Translations under genes and position numbers: made by a program | In this document: positions 27,203 through 34,354 of the stretch, piece after piece | How positions within the stretch are numbered: the first letter of the stretch is position 1 | Layout: each line of letters opens with the position of its first letter | The notes under the pieces: generated by a model | What the model was told of the DNA's origin: nothing | The model's database searches: none | What the model saw: only the letters and a program-made list of their open reading frames with translations | Source: Ga0077555 sp041397775 | GTDB lineage: Bacteria > Pseudomonadota > Alphaproteobacteria > Rhizobiales > Hyphomicrobiaceae | Assembly: GCA_041397775.1 (NCBI GenBank) | Contig: JAWKWB010000006.1 | Location: 392,022-456,021, forward strand | DNA length: 64,000 bases | Direction of reading: 5' to 3'

Positions 27203-27279
27203 CTAGTGTTCCTTCTGGCTCCGACACTTGGTCCAGAGTATGACGCACGGGGAACCAAGTGTCGGAGCCGGAACACTAG
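27203..27279. repeat. Type B palindromic repeat element (copy 1)
   Basis: Arms begin CTAGTGTTCC and end GGAACACTAG, with inner arms GGCTCCGACACTTGGT and ACCAAGTGTCGGAGCC and a loop near 20 bases. It shares only the CTAGTGT tips and overall size with type A. It follows type A copy 3 after a 13-base linker. Confidence 0.85.
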
Positions 27280-27354
27280 TGTAGCGCATCTGATGTTTGG
27301 TCCCCGGTTGCGGCTGGGCTTGCAACCAAACACCAGATGAAAAAGCTACGCGAG
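27276..27354. repeat. Type A palindromic repeat element (copy 4, diverged)
   Basis: This copy overlaps the preceding type B element at CTAG. The arms GCATCTGATGTTTGGT and ACCAAACACCAGATG differ from the consensus by compensating or near-compensating changes, so the hairpin is kept although the sequence has drifted. Confidence 0.8.
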
Positions 27355-27366
27355 AAACAATTGGTT

Positions 27367-27444
27367 CTGAGTGTTCCCTTTGGTTCCGACATTTGCACTC
27401 GGAGGAACTGCCAGGGGATGCAGATGTCGGAATCGGAACAGTAG
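27367..27444. repeat. Type B palindromic repeat element (copy 2, diverged)
   Basis: Arms GAGTGTTCC...GGTTCCGACAT and ATGTCGGAATC...GGAACAGTAG form the last hairpin of the block. With copy 4 of type A and a 12-base linker it mirrors the first A-B pair, so the block is a duplicated A-B composite with a period of about 165 bases. It ends 49 bases before the amidase start. Confidence 0.8.
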
Positions 27445-27492
27445 TGGCTACCCAAGGCTTGAAGCGTACTGCGTAGACGGGGGTCGGACGAC

Positions 27493-28848
27493 ATGCTTCC
27501 AATTCGGGCGCGCGCCTCTGGCGTCTGCCAGCGCGCCGCGTATGCCTTATTGTGTACCGTCGCGGTCGTCGCTGGAGCCGATGGTGCGGCCGCCGAAACG
27601 TCGGCTGCTGCAGCGACGGCGCCGGCGGACGCGAGCGAGGAACCCATCGTCGTTGCCGCTGCCGCCGGGGAAGCGGGCCGAGCCACATCGCACGGCGCGG
27701 CCAAGCCCAACCGCATTCGCACCCGCTTCGTGATCGGCCTCGAGCGCGAGACGAAGTTCCAGGTCTTCGCACTGCGCAATCCAAATCGCGTCATCGTCGA
27801 CATGCCGGACGTCCGGGTCCGCCTGCCCAGCATGCCTGGAAACGGGCGCCCGATGGGCCTCGTCAGCGGCTTCCGCGGCGGGCTCGCGTCTGCGGGCAAG
27901 ATGCGCGTCGTCATCGACGTCACCTATCCCGTCGTCGTCGAGGAGGCCCGCATCGAGCGCGACAAGCACGGCCGGGCGCACAACCTCGTCCTGGATATCG
28001 TGCCCTTCGACGCCGCCAAGCGTGCGGATCGCAAGCCGTTCGCCTCCGCCACGATGGCGCGGGCCGGCTTGAAGTCCGTGCAACCACCCCTTCCGCGCCC
28101 GGCAGAGCGCCCGGAACATCGCGCCGCGCGAACCTACAAGCCCGTCATCGTGCTCGATCCCGGCCATGGCGGCCACGACAGCGGCGCCGTTCGCAACGGG
28201 ACGGTCGAGAAGGACGTGGTGCTGCTGTTCGCGCAGACGTTGCGCAAGAAGCTGGAGGACAGCCGCCGCTACAAGGTGATGATGACGCGGAGCGACGATA
28301 CGTTCATCCCCCTGGACGAACGGCGTGACTTCGCCGAGCGTCACAAGGCCGCGCTGTTCATCGCCATCCATGCGGACTACGCGGGATCGCGGGCGCGCGG
28401 TGCCACGATCTATTCGTTGCGCGATTCGGTGGCCAACAGCCTTGAGCGCTCGGCCAAGGGCGAGGTCGTTCGCAATCTGTTGAAAGACCACGAGATCAGG
28501 GCGCTGCCGACAAGCGCCGCCGACAAGGGTGCCGTCCAGGGCATTCTCGCCGATCTCGCGCAGTCCGAAGTGCAGATGACCAGCACGCGCACCAGCGTGT
28601 TCGCCCGCTCCGTCATCGCGTACATGGGCAACACCACGAACATGATGAGCAACCCCGACCGCAGCGCCGCGTTCCGCGTTCTCAAGACGGCCAAGGTGCC
28701 GGCGGTTCTGATCGAACTCGCCTACGTATCGAACAAGCAGGACGCCGCGCAGCTCAAGTCGGAGAGCTGGCGCAGGAAAGTTTCCGATTCCATCGCGACG
28801 GCGGTCGAGAACTACTTCTCCAACCAGATCGCCCGCATCCCGATGTAA
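27493..28848 (+). CDS. N-acetylmuramoyl-L-alanine amidase (AmiC-type, AMIN plus Amidase_3)
   Basis: A 451-residue zinc amidase that cuts the bond between N-acetylmuramate and the stem peptide, used in septum splitting. A signal-like leader (residues 1-34) is followed by an alanine-rich linker, an AMIN targeting domain (about 75-170) and the Amidase_3 catalytic domain (about 215-445). Zinc-site motifs are DPGHGGHDSGA, the glutamate in TVEKDVV, and IHADYA; the second catalytic glutamate lies in LIELAYVSN near the end. The start is ATG 27493. It stands alone downstream of the palindromic repeat block. Confidence 0.92.
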   Translation: MLPIRARASGVCQRAAYALLCTVAVVAGADGAAAETSAAAATAPADASEEPIVVAAAAGEAGRATSHGAAKPNRIRTRFVIGLERETKFQVFALRNPNRVIVDMPDVRVRLPSMPGNGRPMGLVSGFRGGLASAGKMRVVIDVTYPVVVEEARIERDKHGRAHNLVLDIVPFDAAKRADRKPFASATMARAGLKSVQPPLPRPAERPEHRAARTYKPVIVLDPGHGGHDSGAVRNGTVEKDVVLLFAQTLRKKLEDSRRYKVMMTRSDDTFIPLDERRDFAERHKAALFIAIHADYAGSRARGATIYSLRDSVANSLERSAKGEVVRNLLKDHEIRALPTSAADKGAVQGILADLAQSEVQMTSTRTSVFARSVIAYMGNTTNMMSNPDRSAAFRVLKTAKVPAVLIELAYVSNKQDAAQLKSESWRRKVSDSIATAVENYFSNQIARIPM

Positions 28849-28861
28849 CTGTAATCATGAC

Positions 28862-28881
28862 GCGCCGGCTGCCGTCGGCGC
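28862..28881. terminator. Hairpin between convergent amidase and GST genes
   Basis: GCGCCGGC and GTCGGCGC form an eight-base stem with one G-U pair and a TGCC loop, placed in the 43-base gap between the two stops. It is a candidate two-way terminator without a clear U-tract. Confidence 0.4.
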
Positions 28882-28891
28882 CGGGCCATCG

Positions 28892-29506
28892 TCAGCCGCT
28901 GGCGTGGCGCGGTGCCGTGGTGGCGACCGACGGGCGCGCCCGCAGTCGGTCGGCCCAGCCCTGCAACGCCGGTCGCCCCTGCTCCAGCTCGGCCATGCCC
29001 ACATGGCGGGCGAAGTCGATGCCGGCGAGCAGCAGCATCTGCGCCATATTGATCGGCCCCTGCATCGCGGGCGCGGCTAGCTCGCGCTCCCAGAAATCGG
29101 CCAGGCGCCGTGCGCGATCCAATTCGTGCCGCATGATGCCCGGCGAACGCTCGGTCTCGGGCCGGCGGGTCTCGCGCGCGTGGACGGAGATGCCATCGGT
29201 CATGCTGCGTGCGTAGGCTTCGAGCCGCCCGTAGCTCCAGTCGCCTTCGGAAAGTGCAGGGCAGAAGCCGGGCTTGCCGTCGAGCCTGTCCAGATAGGCG
29301 CAGATGAGCTGGCTGTCCTCGATGCCACGCCCGTCGTCGCACACGAGAAACGGTACGCGACCCGATGGATTGATGGCGTAGTAGGGACTGTCCGTCGTGC
29401 GGGTCTTCGCCTCGATCTCGGCCACGCGGGCGTCGAGCCCCTTTTCGCGGATCAGGGTGCGCACGACGCGGGCGTAGGGCGAGGTTCTCGTGTAATAGAG
29501 CTTCAT
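28892..29506 (-). CDS. Glutathione S-transferase family protein
   Basis: A 204-residue cytoplasmic protein with the thioredoxin-fold N-domain (MKLYYTRTSPYARVVR, with serine in the catalytic position, the cis-proline segment GRVPFLV and EDSQLICAYLD for glutathione binding) and an all-helical C-domain. ATG 29506 follows GGGAGAAAG. The class resembles the YibF/beta-like bacterial transferases. It shares a 34-base divergent promoter gap with the small hydrolase at 29541. The substrate is unknown. Confidence 0.9.
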   Translation of the reverse strand: MKLYYTRTSPYARVVRTLIREKGLDARVAEIEAKTRTTDSPYYAINPSGRVPFLVCDDGRGIEDSQLICAYLDRLDGKPGFCPALSEGDWSYGRLEAYARSMTDGISVHARETRRPETERSPGIMRHELDRARRLADFWERELAAPAMQGPINMAQMLLLAGIDFARHVGMAELEQGRPALQGWADRLRARPSVATTAPRHASG

Positions 29507-29540
29507 GGTGGCTTTCTCCCAATCGGAACATCCATAGCCC

Positions 29541-30095
29541 ATGCGCCTTGCCGATATCGACATTCTCATCATTCCCGGCTGGACGAACTCCGGTCCCGAC
29601 CACTGGCAGTCGCGATGGGAGCGCAACATGCGTTCGGCGCGCCGGGTGGAACAGGCGGACTGGGATACGCCGATCTGCGCCGACTGGGAGGAGCGGATCG
29701 TCGCGGAAGCACAGGCGGCGCGCCGGCCGACCGTGCTCGTCGCACACAGTTGCGGGGTGACTGCCGTGGTGCGCGCGGCGCCGCGACTGGCGGGCACCAG
29801 GGTGGTCGGGGCGTTTCTCGTCGCGCCGTCCGATGTCGCGGGGCAGGACATCTGGATCGCCAAGGAGGGGGGATTTGCCGCGTTGCCGGAAGATCCGCTG
29901 CCGTTCCCCTCGAAGCTGATCGGCTCTTCGACCGATCCCTATTGCTCGGTGGAGCGCGCACAGGAGCTGGGCCTTGCCTGGGGATCGGACGTATCGATCA
30001 TCGCGGAGGCGGGGCACATCAACACGGCCTCCGGCCACGGACCATGGCCGGAGGGGTTGTTGTCGTTCGGGATCTTCTTGAAGCGCCTTGGATAA
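29541..30095 (+). CDS. RBBP9/YdeN-family small alpha/beta hydrolase
   Basis: A 184-residue serine hydrolase of the RBBP9/YdeN family. The N-terminus has the family's IPGWTNSGPDHWQ, the nucleophile elbow is AHSCG near residue 69, an aspartate follows SSTDPY near 133, and the catalytic histidine is in AGHIN near 157. It is cytoplasmic with no signal peptide. The natural substrate is unknown. A perfect 10-base inverted repeat lies inside its 3' coding end. It converges with the ATPase inhibitor gene ten bases away. Confidence 0.88.
   Translation: MRLADIDILIIPGWTNSGPDHWQSRWERNMRSARRVEQADWDTPICADWEERIVAEAQAARRPTVLVAHSCGVTAVVRAAPRLAGTRVVGAFLVAPSDVAGQDIWIAKEGGFAALPEDPLPFPSKLIGSSTDPYCSVERAQELGLAWGSDVSIIAEAGHINTASGHGPWPEGLLSFGIFLKRLG
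30028..30054 (-). terminator. Perfect 10-bp hairpin inside the hydrolase 3' end, behind the convergent ATPase-inhibitor gene
   Basis: CCTCCGGCCA and TGGCCGGAGG pair perfectly across a seven-base loop. It codes for hydrolase residues yet lies 51 bases beyond the stop of the convergent zeta gene, so it may end that transcript. No long U-run follows in either direction. Confidence 0.4.
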
Positions 30096-30104
30096 GGCGC
30101 GGGA

Positions 30105-30431
30105 TCAGGACTGTCCGCCCTCGATGTCCGAAACGGCCTTGGCCAGGAACTCGCTCATCTGCCGGCGGATATCGACATCGGCCACCTGCACGCCCTTGTC
30201 GGCGAAGTCCTTGGCAACTTTGCGGAAAACGTCGTCGTCGCCCTTCTCGGCGAGGTCTGCCTTGCGCACGTCCTTGATATAGGCGTCGAGGGCATCGCCC
30301 GTCAGGCCGAGCTTTGCGCCGGCCCATTCGCCCAGCATGCGGTTGCGGCGCGATTCGGCCTTGAACTTAAGATCTTGATCATGCGCGAATTTTTTTTCAA
30401 ATCCCTTCTCGCGGTCATCGAAGGTCGTCAT
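30105..30431 (-). CDS. F1-ATPase inhibitor subunit zeta (DUF1476)
   Basis: A 108-residue protein of the DUF1476 family, shown in Paracoccus denitrificans to be zeta, the inhibitor that blocks ATP hydrolysis by F1 in alphaproteobacteria. The N-terminus MTTFDDREKGFEKKFAHD is the family's inhibitory segment, followed by a four-helix body (LGEWAGAKLGL, DVRKADLAEKGDDDV). The start at ATG 30431 is preferred to a codon four residues earlier because it matches the family. It is divergent from purC, an arrangement common in this class. Confidence 0.93.
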   Translation of the reverse strand: MTTFDDREKGFEKKFAHDQDLKFKAESRRNRMLGEWAGAKLGLTGDALDAYIKDVRKADLAEKGDDDVFRKVAKDFADKGVQVADVDIRRQMSEFLAKAVSDIEGGQS

Positions 30432-30660
30432 GATCGTCTCCACCTCTGCGCGTATTGCGCTTCGTTATTCCCGGCATCCGGGTTCTACCCGACGCCCCCT
30501 AAAGCTCGCCCAACGCATACCCTGGAGCCCTGATCGGAATCAATCGAGCATATGATCGGCTGCAAAATCGAAGTCTTCCAGCGACCAGATTGTTTCCGGC
30601 GGGCCAATCGGCTAATCTCGCTCCCGAATGAGCCAGCCGTCCGCCGGCACCACGTCACGC

Positions 30661-30680
30661 CATGTTTTGGTGAAAACATG
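30661..30680. promoter_or_regulatory. Perfect 8-bp inverted repeat upstream of purC
   Basis: CATGTTTT and AAAACATG flank GGTG. The repeat lies in the 330-base gap between the divergent zeta and purC genes, 82 bases before the purC start. The rest of the gap holds no gene. It could be an operator or a small hairpin; no known purine riboswitch pattern is visible. Confidence 0.4.
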
Positions 30681-30761
30681 ACGCGATTTCAAGAGTGACC
30701 GACCAACGATTCCCGATTGGCCCAAGACCAGACGTATACGCGAGATCAAGGACGCTGAAAT

Positions 30762-31550
30762 ATGAACAGGCGGCGCCGCATTTACGAGGGCAAGGCAAAA
30801 GTCCTCTACGAGGGGCCCGAGCCCGGTACGCTCATCCAGCACTTCAAGGATGACGCGACGGCCTTCAACAACAAGAAGCATGCGCTGATCGACGGCAAGG
30901 GCGTGCTCAACAACCGGATCTCCGAGTACATTTTCCAGCGCCTCGGCGAGATCGGCGTTCCCACGCATTTCATCAAGCGGCTGAACATGCGCGAGCAGCT
31001 CATCCGCGAGGTGGAGATCATTCCGCTCGAGGTCGTGGTGCGCAATGTGGCGGCGGGCTCGCTGTCGCAGCGGCTGGGCATCGAGGAAGGCGCCGCGTTG
31101 CCGCGCTCGATCATCGAGTTCTATTACAAGAACGACAAGCTCGGCGACCCCATGGTGTCGGAAGAGCATATCACCGCGTTCGGCTGGGCAACGCCCCAGG
31201 AGATCGACGACATCATGAGCCTGGCGCTCCGGATCAACGATTTCCTCGTCGGTCTCTTCCTGGGCATCGGCATTCGCCTCGTCGACTTCAAGGTGGAGTT
31301 CGGCCGGCTCTGGGAATCCAACGAGCAGATGCGGATCGTGCTGGCCGACGAGATCAGCCCGGACTGCTGCCGCCTGTGGGATGCGACATCCGGCGACAAG
31401 ATGGACAAGGATCGCTTCCGTCGCGACCTGGGCGGCGTGGTGGAGGCTTACACCGAGGTGGCGCGGCGTTTGGGCGTCCTGACGGAGAACCCGCGCCCGA
31501 AGGGCTCCGGCCCGGTGCTCGTCTCCACCAACGGCCAGAAGCCGAACTGA
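30762..31550 (+). CDS. purC: SAICAR synthetase (phosphoribosylaminoimidazole-succinocarboxamide synthase)
   Basis: PurC adds aspartate to CAIR to give SAICAR in purine synthesis. The 262-residue protein has the family start RRRIYEGKAKVLYEGP, the DDATAFNNKK nucleotide segment, VVRNVAAGSL near 93, and LVDFKVEFGR and LADEISPD near 195-215. Length is standard for bacterial PurC plus a short C-terminal tail. AAGGA lies eleven bases before ATG. It leads the purC - purS - small protein - purQ group. Confidence 0.96.
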   Translation: MNRRRRIYEGKAKVLYEGPEPGTLIQHFKDDATAFNNKKHALIDGKGVLNNRISEYIFQRLGEIGVPTHFIKRLNMREQLIREVEIIPLEVVVRNVAAGSLSQRLGIEEGAALPRSIIEFYYKNDKLGDPMVSEEHITAFGWATPQEIDDIMSLALRINDFLVGLFLGIGIRLVDFKVEFGRLWESNEQMRIVLADEISPDCCRLWDATSGDKMDKDRFRRDLGGVVEAYTEVARRLGVLTENPRPKGSGPVLVSTNGQKPN

Positions 31551-31708
31551 GACGTCGCGTCGCATTCGGCGGCGGACGATTTTCGAGCGGATCGGCCCTG
31601 CCGGTCCGCTTTCCATTGCACGCGACGACGACAGGCGCACTTGTGCTCGGGGCCCGGAGCGGGCAATAGAGAGCGCAACCGAAACGCCCCGCATTGAGGC
31701 CATTGCCG

Positions 31709-31951
31709 ATGAAAGCCAAGATCCGCATCACCCTGAAGAACGGCGTGCTCGATCCGCAGGGCAAGGCCATCCAGAACGCGCTCGGCTCGCTCGGCTTCGA
31801 CGGCGTGAACGAGGTGCGCCAGGGCAAGTACATCGAGCTGGATCTGGCCGAGCAGGACGAGGCGAAGGCCCGCGCCGCCGTCGAGAAGATGTGCAAGGAC
31901 CTGCTGGCGAATACGGTGATCGAGAACTACAGCTTCGAGATCACGCGCTGA
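31709..31951 (+). CDS. purS: FGAM synthase subunit PurS
   Basis: PurS is the small structural subunit of the three-part formylglycinamidine ribonucleotide synthase (PurS-PurL-PurQ). The 80-residue protein starts MKAKIRITLKNGVLDPQG and ends VIENYSFEI, both typical of the family. ATG 31709 is chosen over an in-frame upstream codon by family fit. It follows purC by 158 bases. Confidence 0.95.
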   Translation: MKAKIRITLKNGVLDPQGKAIQNALGSLGFDGVNEVRQGKYIELDLAEQDEAKARAAVEKMCKDLLANTVIENYSFEITR

Positions 31952-31962
31952 GTTGGCGCGCC

Positions 31963-32091
31963 ATGCCACCTCCCGATCCGCACCGCGACGACGCCATCCG
32001 GGCCATGTGGTTCCTGGCCGGCAAGGCTGCGATCTTCATCCTGGTGCCTTTGCTGGCCGCGGCCCTGGCGGTGTGGTGGCGGTTCGGCTGA
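31963..32091 (+). CDS. PurS-associated small single-helix membrane protein
   Basis: A 42-residue protein eleven bases behind purS. A charged N-terminus (DPHRDDAIRAM) is followed by one membrane helix (about residues 17-40) ending in WWRFG. I recognise it as the small membrane protein annotated as associated with FGAM synthase in alphaproteobacteria, always next to purS. How a membrane peptide helps a soluble purine enzyme is not known to me. It is so short that automatic callers often miss it. Confidence 0.75.
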   Translation: MPPPDPHRDDAIRAMWFLAGKAAIFILVPLLAAALAVWWRFG

Positions 32092-32112
32092 GCGTACCGC
32101 GCGATTTCCCGG

Positions 32113-32778
32113 TCAAAACCAACGCGTATTGCGCTCGACCGGGCCCTTTCGCACCGGCGTGGCGGGCGACTTTTCACTGCGAACGGGCCACTTCGGCCGC
32201 AGCCGGCCCGCTGCGGTTGCTGCAGTCGATGCGGGTTTGGGCCGGCGGGAGCCATTCTTGTCCCGCGTCAGCATGCGCGACACGGCCAGGAGAATTCCTC
32301 CCGCGAGCGAAAGCATGAGCCCCACCTCCAGCGCACGCTTCTGGCGGGGGCGCGTCACGTAGGGACGCACTTTTCCGCGATAGAGAATGTCGAGACTTTC
32401 GCCTACCGCGACGTGCTTCACGTCGAGCTTGCCGAAGTTCACCCAGACCGATTGCTCGACGCCGCCCGCGCCTTGGAAGGCCAGCTGGGCATAGGGGGTG
32501 CGCCGGGTCCGGGTGCCGGCCGCATCGTGCACCGCAACCTCGCCGCAGGAGATGCGCTTCCAGGCGCATTTGCCGCTGCACGGCTTCATCTCGCAGATGC
32601 TGCCGAGTTTTGTCACCGTTGCAATGGCGGGAACTCCCGTCACGCGATCGTAGAGCTGCATCGCCGGCATGATGAGGCCAGCAAGCAGCATCAGCCAGCC
32701 CAGCCGCCGACCGAAATGAACGGCCAGAAAGCGGACGAAGCGCAGCACCAAGCTTTGGGTTTTCGGGTCACTTGCCAT
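32113..32778 (-). CDS. DUF3592-like two-helix membrane protein
   Basis: A 221-residue protein with a membrane helix near residues 24-43, a periplasmic DUF3592-like beta domain (about 48-145, with VTGVPAIATVTK and VAVGESLDILYRGKVRP), a second helix near 150-170, and a basic arginine- and lysine-rich cytoplasmic tail. Four cysteines cluster in the extracytoplasmic part (CEMKPCSGKC and a further one). It sits on the opposite strand between purS and purQ, interrupting the purine group. Function is unknown. Confidence 0.75.
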   Translation of the reverse strand: MASDPKTQSLVLRFVRFLAVHFGRRLGWLMLLAGLIMPAMQLYDRVTGVPAIATVTKLGSICEMKPCSGKCAWKRISCGEVAVHDAAGTRTRRTPYAQLAFQGAGGVEQSVWVNFGKLDVKHVAVGESLDILYRGKVRPYVTRPRQKRALEVGLMLSLAGGILLAVSRMLTRDKNGSRRPKPASTAATAAGRLRPKWPVRSEKSPATPVRKGPVERNTRWF

Positions 32779-32880
32779 CGGGGCACCATGCCATGAACGG
32801 GTTGCATTGGCGTAAAGCCGCGAAGGCTGCTATGGAGCGGCTGAATTCGCGAGGCGCTATCCACGAAGCGGGGTGATCCC

Positions 32881-33576
32881 ATGCGCGCATCCGTCATCGT
32901 TTTCCCAGGCTCCAACTGCGACCGCGACGTGAAGGTCGCGCTCGAGGCCATTATCGGCCGGCCCGTCAACATGGTCTGGCACGGCGACAGCACCGTTCCC
33001 GCGTCAGACTTCATCGTGCTGCCCGGCGGCTTCTCCTACGGCGACTATCTGCGCTGCGGCGCCATGGCCGCGCACTCCAACGTCATGCGCGACGTGGTGG
33101 CGAAGGCGAAGGCGGGCGTGCCCGTGCTCGGGATCTGCAACGGCTTCCAGGTGCTTTGCGAAACGGGGCTGCTGCCCGGCGTGCTGCAACGCAACGCGAG
33201 CCTGAAGTTCGTCTGCCGCGATACGTTCCTGAAGGTCGAGCGCACGGACACCTTCTTCACGCGCGGCTACCGCCAGGGCGAGATCGCCAACATTCCCGTG
33301 GCGCACGGCGACGGCAACTATTTCGCCGACACGGCCACCCTCGACGACCTGGAGGGCGAAGGCCGCGTGGTGTTCCGCTACGTCGATCCCGCGACGGGCG
33401 TGGCAACGCCCGAATCCAATCCGAACGGTGCACAGCGCAACATCGCGGGCATCTGCGACGAGACCCGCCGCATCGTCGGCATGATGCCGCATCCCGAGCG
33501 GCACTTCGATCGCATCCTGGGCTCCGACGACGGGCGCCGCGTGTTCGAGAGTGCACTGATGAGCGTTGCGGCCTGA
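32881..33576 (+). CDS. purQ: FGAM synthase glutaminase subunit PurQ
   Basis: PurQ is the class I glutamine amidotransferase that releases ammonia for PurL. The 231-residue protein has FPGSNCDRD at the start, the FVLPGGFSYGDYLR-type segment, the nucleophile in GICNGFQVL near residue 86, and the histidine-glutamate pair in MPHPERHFD near 203. GGGGTGA precedes the ATG. purL is not next to it; a convergent ABC gene follows. Confidence 0.95.
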   Translation: MRASVIVFPGSNCDRDVKVALEAIIGRPVNMVWHGDSTVPASDFIVLPGGFSYGDYLRCGAMAAHSNVMRDVVAKAKAGVPVLGICNGFQVLCETGLLPGVLQRNASLKFVCRDTFLKVERTDTFFTRGYRQGEIANIPVAHGDGNYFADTATLDDLEGEGRVVFRYVDPATGVATPESNPNGAQRNIAGICDETRRIVGMMPHPERHFDRILGSDDGRRVFESALMSVAA

Positions 33577-33588
33577 GGCCGGCACTGC

Positions 33589-33615
33589 GCGCGCCCGTGC
33601 GTCAGCCGGGCGCGC
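33589..33615. terminator. Hairpin between convergent purQ and LivG-type genes
   Basis: GCGCGCCCG and CGGGCGCGC form a perfect nine-base stem with a nine-base loop that covers the LivG stop codon. It probably ends transcripts from both sides, without a U-tract. Confidence 0.5.
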
Positions 33616-34354
33616 TGCTCCCCAGATAGACCTCGCGCACCTTGGGATGCGCGCGGATTTCTTCCGGACGACCATCCGCGATCAGCACGCCCTGGCTCAT
33701 GACCAGGATGCGGTCGGCATGGGCGAAGACGACGTCCATGTCGTGCTCGGTGAACAGAACCGCCGTGCGGCGTTCGCGGGCAATGCCAGCCACCAGCCGC
33801 ATCAGCTGGCCGCGCTCCTTGGGCGCCATGCCGGCCGTCGGCTCGTCCATCAGCAGCAGGCGCGGCGCGGCGGCGAGAGCCATGGCCAGCTCGACGCGCT
33901 TGAGATCGCCATAGGCCAGCATGCTGCACGGCCGCTCCGCCGCCGCGGCCATGCCGACCTCGCCGAGGAGCGCCAATGCGCGATCGCGGTTCAAGCGACC
34001 GTCGACCAGCGCTGCGAGGCTCCACCGCTCGCGTGCCGCCAACGCGACCGATACGTTCTCCAGGGCCGTCATCGAGAGGAATGTCGCGGTGATCTGGAAG
34101 GTGCGCGCGATACCCAGGTGCGCGAGCCTGCGCGGCGGCAACCCGGTGACGTCGGCGGTGCGCAAGCGCACGCGGCCGGCATCGGGGCGAAGCTGGCCGT
34201 TGATGAGATTGAACGTGGTCGTCTTGCCGGCGCCGTTGGGGCCGATGAGCGCGACGATCTCGCCGGCATCGACAGTCAGAGAGACGTCGTCCACGGCCCT
34301 CACGCCGGCAAAGCTGCGTCGCAGGCCGGTGGCCTCCAGCACACGCTCGCTCAT
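33602..34354 (-). CDS. Branched-chain-amino-acid-type ABC ATPase (LivG-like)
   Basis: A 250-residue ABC ATPase with Walker A GPNGAGKTT near residue 38, the LivG-type QITATF Q-loop region, Walker B LLLMDEPTAGM, the switch EHDMDVVF and the C-terminal LivG tail (PEEIRAHPKVREVYLG). The canonical ABC signature is weakened to YGDLKRVE, as often seen in LivG. Its ATG at 34354 overlaps the permease stop by four bases. It should pair with a second ATPase (LivF), which is not in the window. Confidence 0.92.
   Translation of the reverse strand: MSERVLEATGLRRSFAGVRAVDDVSLTVDAGEIVALIGPNGAGKTTTFNLINGQLRPDAGRVRLRTADVTGLPPRRLAHLGIARTFQITATFLSMTALENVSVALAARERWSLAALVDGRLNRDRALALLGEVGMAAAAERPCSMLAYGDLKRVELAMALAAAPRLLLMDEPTAGMAPKERGQLMRLVAGIARERRTAVLFTEHDMDVVFAHADRILVMSQGVLIADGRPEEIRAHPKVREVYLGSSAPG

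Noticed and set aside
27111..27444. CRISPR array or attachment site
   Set aside because: Units are large palindromes of two kinds without spacers of constant size; no integrase or cas gene is present.
30485..30679. Minus-strand 64-residue open frame between zeta and purC
   Set aside because: It lies in a regulatory gap, has no resemblance to known small proteins and covers the inverted repeat.
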